Source of the DNA: Allodiplogaster sudhausi
Lineage: Eukaryota; Nematoda; Chromadorea; Rhabditida; Diplogasteridae
DNA length: 64,000 nt
Reading direction: 5' to 3'
Assembly: GCA_945643635.1 (NCBI GenBank)
Contig: CALZFC010000075.1
Coordinates: 763,501-827,500 of the forward strand
The stretch's first letter is position 1; each line of letters begins with the position of its first letter. A program made the translations under genes and the position numbers. Shown here piece by piece: positions 61,242 through 64,000 of this stretch. Below the pieces are notes generated by a model, which had not been told where the DNA came from, made no database searches, and worked only from the letters and a program-made list of their open reading frames with translations.

Positions 61242-61323
61242 GCAGCGATGTCCGAGTGGTTAAGGAGATTGACTAGAAATCAATTGGGCTCTGCCCGCGT
61301 AGGTTCGAATCCTGCTCGCTGCG
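61242..61323 (+). tRNA. tRNA-Ser(AGA)
   Basis: Intact; identical to the copy at 60700 by eye. Confidence 0.95.
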
Positions 61324-61635
61324 AATCATTTTTTAACTTATTTTCTTATTTGAAAATGTAGGCAGGCATTATTACCAAATATGAAAAGGGTGAAAGCCAT
61401 AATTGCCGTATTGGGAAAGGAGAAAGCATTTTTGCCAAAGTAGGAAGCAAGTATGTAGGTGTGATCAGTCTAGCCATTGTTAGAGCGGTGGATGAATATG
61501 TACACACAAATTGTAGAACTATCATCCAGCAATAGAAAGCACAGGCAAGTATCCTGGTTGCTGCGAAAATTTTATCTCTCAGAATGCATCAAATTTTTTT
61601 GCCTCGACAAACAAAAAGATACTTCAATCTCTGTA

Positions 61636-61717
61636 GCAGAGATTTCCGAGTGGTTAAGGAGTTTGACTCGAAATCAAATGGGCTCTGCCTGCGTAGGTTC
61701 GAATCCTGCTCGCTGCG
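61636..61717 (+). tRNA. tRNA-Ser(CGA), variant
   Basis: Acceptor mismatch variant GCAGAGATTTCC; anticodon loop CTCGAAA. Confidence 0.85.
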
Positions 61718-61783
61718 AATTTCTTTTACGAAAATCTCGAGTTTCATTGTCATGTGAGACACTGGGGATTGTCGAATTATGTA

Positions 61784-61865
61784 GCAGCGATGTCCGAGTG
61801 GTTAAGGAGATTGACTAGAAATCAATTGGGCTCTGCCCGCGTAGGTTCGAATCCTGCTCGCTGCG
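61784..61865 (+). tRNA. tRNA-Ser(AGA)
   Basis: Intact copy; the next gene follows after only 394 bp. Confidence 0.95.
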
Positions 61866-62177
61866 AATCATTTTTTAAATTATTTTCTTATTTGAAAATG
61901 TTGGCAGGCATTATTACCAAATATGAAAAGGGTGAAAGCCATTATTGCCGTATTGGGAAAGGAGAAAGCATTTTTGCCAAAGTAGGAAGCAAGTATGTAG
62001 GTGTGATCAGTCTAGCCACTGTTAGAGCGGTGAATGAATATGTACACACAAATTGTAGAACTATCATCCAGCAATAGAAAGCACAGGCAAGTATCCTTGT
62101 TGCTGCGAAAATTTTATCTCTCAGAATGCATCAAATTTTTTTGCCTCGACAAACAAAAAGATACTTCAATCTCTGTA

Positions 62178-62259
62178 GCAGCGATGTACGAGTGGTTAAG
62201 GAGATTGACTAGAAATCAATTGGGCTCTGCCCGCGTAGGTTCGAATCCTGCTCGCTGCG
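62178..62259 (+). tRNA. tRNA-Ser(AGA), chimeric unit
   Basis: 5' flank is that of a CGA gene (CTTCAATCTCTGTAGC); body and 3' flank are those of an AGA gene. The D stem has TAC for TCC. Likely product of recombination between neighbouring tRNA genes. Confidence 0.88.
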
Positions 62260-62571
62260 AATCATTTTTTAACTTATTTTCTTATTTGAAAATGTAGGCA
62301 GGCATTATTACCAAATATGAAAAGGGTGAAAGCCATAATTGCCGTATTGGGAAAGGAGAAAGCATTTTTGCCAAAGTAGGAAGCAAGTATGTAGGTGTGA
62401 TCAGTCTAGCCATTGTTAGAGCGGTGGATGAATATGTACACACAAATTGTAGAACTATCATCCAGCAATAGAAAGCACAGGCAAGTATCCTGGTTGCTGC
62501 GAAAATTTTATCTCTCAGAATGCATCAAATTTTTTTGCCTCGACAAACAAAAAGATACTTCAATCTCTGTA

Positions 62572-62653
62572 GCAGAGATTTCCGAGTGGTTAAGGAGTTT
62601 GACTCGAAATCAAATGGGCTCTGCCTGCGTAGGTTCGAATCCTGCTCGCTGCG
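62572..62653 (+). tRNA. tRNA-Ser(CGA), variant
   Basis: Acceptor mismatch variant GCAGAGATTTCC; anticodon loop CTCGAAA. Confidence 0.85.
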
Positions 62654-62719
62654 AATTTCTTTTACGAAAATCTCGAGCTTCATTGTCATGTGAGACACTG
62701 GGGATTGTCGAATTATGTA

Positions 62720-62801
62720 GCAGCGATGTCCGAGTGGTTAAGGAGATTGACTAGAAATCAATTGGGCTCTGCCCGCGTAGGTTCGAATCCTGCTCGCTGC
62801 G
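62720..62801 (+). tRNA. tRNA-Ser(AGA)
   Basis: Intact copy with T6 terminator. Confidence 0.95.
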
Positions 62802-63112
62802 AATCATTTTTTAAATTATTTTCTTATTTAAAAATGTAGGCAGGCATTATTACCAAATATGAAAAGGGTGAAAGCCATTATTGCCGTATTGGGAAAGGAG
62901 AAAGCATTTTTGCCAAAGTAGGAAGCAAGTATGTAGGTGTGATCAGTCTAGCCACAGTTAGAGCGGTGGATGAATATGTACACACAAATTGTAGAACTAT
63001 CATCCAGCAATAGAAAGCACAGGCAAGTATCCTTGTTGCTGCGAAAATTTTATCTCTCAGAATGCATCAAATTTTTTGCCTCGACAAACAAAAAGATACT
63101 TCAATCTCTGTA

Positions 63113-63194
63113 GCAGCGATGTCCGAGTGGTTAAGGAGTTTGACTCGAAATCAAATGGGCTCTGCCCGCGTAGGTTCGAATCCTGCTCGCTGCG
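63113..63194 (+). tRNA. tRNA-Ser(CGA)
   Basis: Intact acceptor GCAGCGA and GCCCGC variable arm, like the copy at 60010; anticodon CGA. Confidence 0.95.
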
Positions 63195-63260
63195 AATTTC
63201 TTTTACGTAAATCACAAGTTACATTGTCATTTGAGACACTGGGGATTGTCGAATTATTTA

Positions 63261-63342
63261 GCAGCGATGACCGAGTGGTTAAGGAGATTGACTAGAAATC
63301 AATTGGGCTCTGCCCGCGTAGGTTCGAATCCTGCTCGCTGCG
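63261..63342 (+). tRNA. tRNA-Ser(AGA), D-stem variant
   Basis: Reads GCAGCGATGACCGAG: one change (T to A) at the start of the D stem. Otherwise intact. Confidence 0.85.
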
Positions 63343-63654
63343 AATCATTTTTTAAATTATTTTCTTATTTGAAAATGTAGGCAGGCATTATTACCAAATA
63401 TGAAAAGGGTGAAAGCCATTATTGCCGTATTGGGAAAGGAGAAAGCATTTTTGCCAGAGTAGGAAGCAAGTATGTAGGTGTGATCAGTCTAGCCATTGTT
63501 AGAGCGGTGGATGAATATGTACACACAAATTGTAGAACTATCATATAGCAATAGAAAGCACAGGCAAGTATCCTGGTTGCTGCGAAAATTTTATCTCTCA
63601 GAATGCATCAAATTTTTTTGCCTCGACAAACAAAAAGATACTTCAATCTCTGTA

Positions 63655-63736
63655 GCAGAGATTTCCGAGTGGTTAAGGAGTTTGACTCGAAATCAAATGG
63701 GCTCTGCCTGCGTAGGTTCGAATCCTGCTCGCTGCG
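63655..63736 (+). tRNA. tRNA-Ser(CGA), variant
   Basis: Acceptor mismatch variant GCAGAGATTTCC; anticodon loop CTCGAAA. Confidence 0.85.
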
Positions 63737-63802
63737 AATTTCTTTTACGAAAATCTCGAGTTTCATTGTCATGTGAGACACTGGGGATTGTCGAATTATG
63801 TA

Positions 63803-63884
63803 GCCGCGATGTCCGAGTGGTTAAGGAGATTTACTAGAAATCAATTGGGCTCTGCCCGCGTAGGTTCGAATCCTGCTCGCTGCG
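63803..63884 (+). tRNA. tRNA-Ser(AGA), degenerate
   Basis: Acceptor starts GCCGCGA (mismatch at position 3) and the anticodon stem has ATTTA opposite TCAAT. Likely impaired. Confidence 0.8.
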
Positions 63885-64000
63885 AATCATTTTTTAACTT
63901 ATTTTCTTATTTGAAAATGTAGGCAGGCATTATTACCAAATATGAAAAGGGTGAAAGCCATAATTGCCGTATTGGGAAAGGAGAAAGCATTTTTGCCAAA

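Larger units (their letters stand above)
59572..64000 (+). repeat. Tandem array of 542-bp tRNA-Ser units
   Basis: The unit holds a tRNA-Ser(CGA) gene, 148 bp later a tRNA-Ser(AGA) gene, then a spacer. Same-type genes recur at 541-542 bp. About eight units are visible; the array continues past the right edge. One unit (61784 to 62178) is 394 bp, exactly 148 bp short. Open frames that read through the tRNA genes are artefacts. Confidence 0.97.

Noticed and set aside
59866..63837. Repeated 108-113 codon frames (MYTQIVELSSSNRKH...)
   Set aside because: They read straight through tRNA-Ser genes in the 542-bp array and reach a stop by chance; repetition reflects the array, not selection for protein.

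Overview
The window looks like nuclear DNA from an invertebrate, most likely a nematode. This is inferred from short introns (about 50-400 nt), an EHD/RME-1 gene with alternative first exons, an OAC-type acyltransferase carrying an SGNH domain, short-intron multigene families and several DNA transposons. No bacterial operon, ribosomal RNA or CRISPR was seen. Coding regions are split into many small exons. I rebuilt them by hand from protein motifs, splice sites and matching intron phases, so most open frames in the window are chance frames in GA/CT tracts and in 36-bp repeats.

Layout. 0.7-3.9 kb (-): 5' half of an EHD/RME-1 endocytic ATPase gene that runs off the left edge. 4-14 kb: mostly GA/CT microsatellite, holding a compact Mutator-like transposon (10086-11227) with a FLYWCH zinc-finger gene. 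14-19.1 kb (-): two proline-rich genes, one starting with a dual-acylation motif, and a 1.58-kb Tc1-like fold-back element sitting 6 bp inside an intron. 19-22 kb: more GA tracts. 23-47 kb, almost free of GA tracts: three copies of a gene for a secreted 12-residue-repeat protein (-), an OAC-like gene (-), and two copies of a major-facilitator (MFS) transporter gene (+). Two of the secreted-protein genes are each paired head to head with a transporter gene, as a tandem segmental duplication of about 9.5 kb. Copy A of the transporter carries an intronic Helitron-like insertion packed with perfect heat-shock elements in a 98-bp tandem repeat. Copy B carries a 1.4-kb fold-back element. 47.4-48.8 kb (-): a KCTD-type BTB protein. 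50.7 kb (-): a 53-residue Lys-rich peptide. 52.7-57.9 kb (+): a single-pass membrane protein with a VWA-like ectodomain, a cytoplasmic coiled coil and a proline-rich tail. 59.6-64 kb: a tandem array with a 542-bp unit, each unit carrying one tRNA-Ser(CGA) and one tRNA-Ser(AGA) gene (16 genes visible), running off the right edge.

The divergent secreted-protein/transporter pairs share short promoters with paired TGATAA sites, which suggests common GATA-factor (in nematodes, intestinal) control. The most unusual feature is the intronic array of heat-shock elements, whose insertion boundaries are supported by comparison with the paralogous intron.
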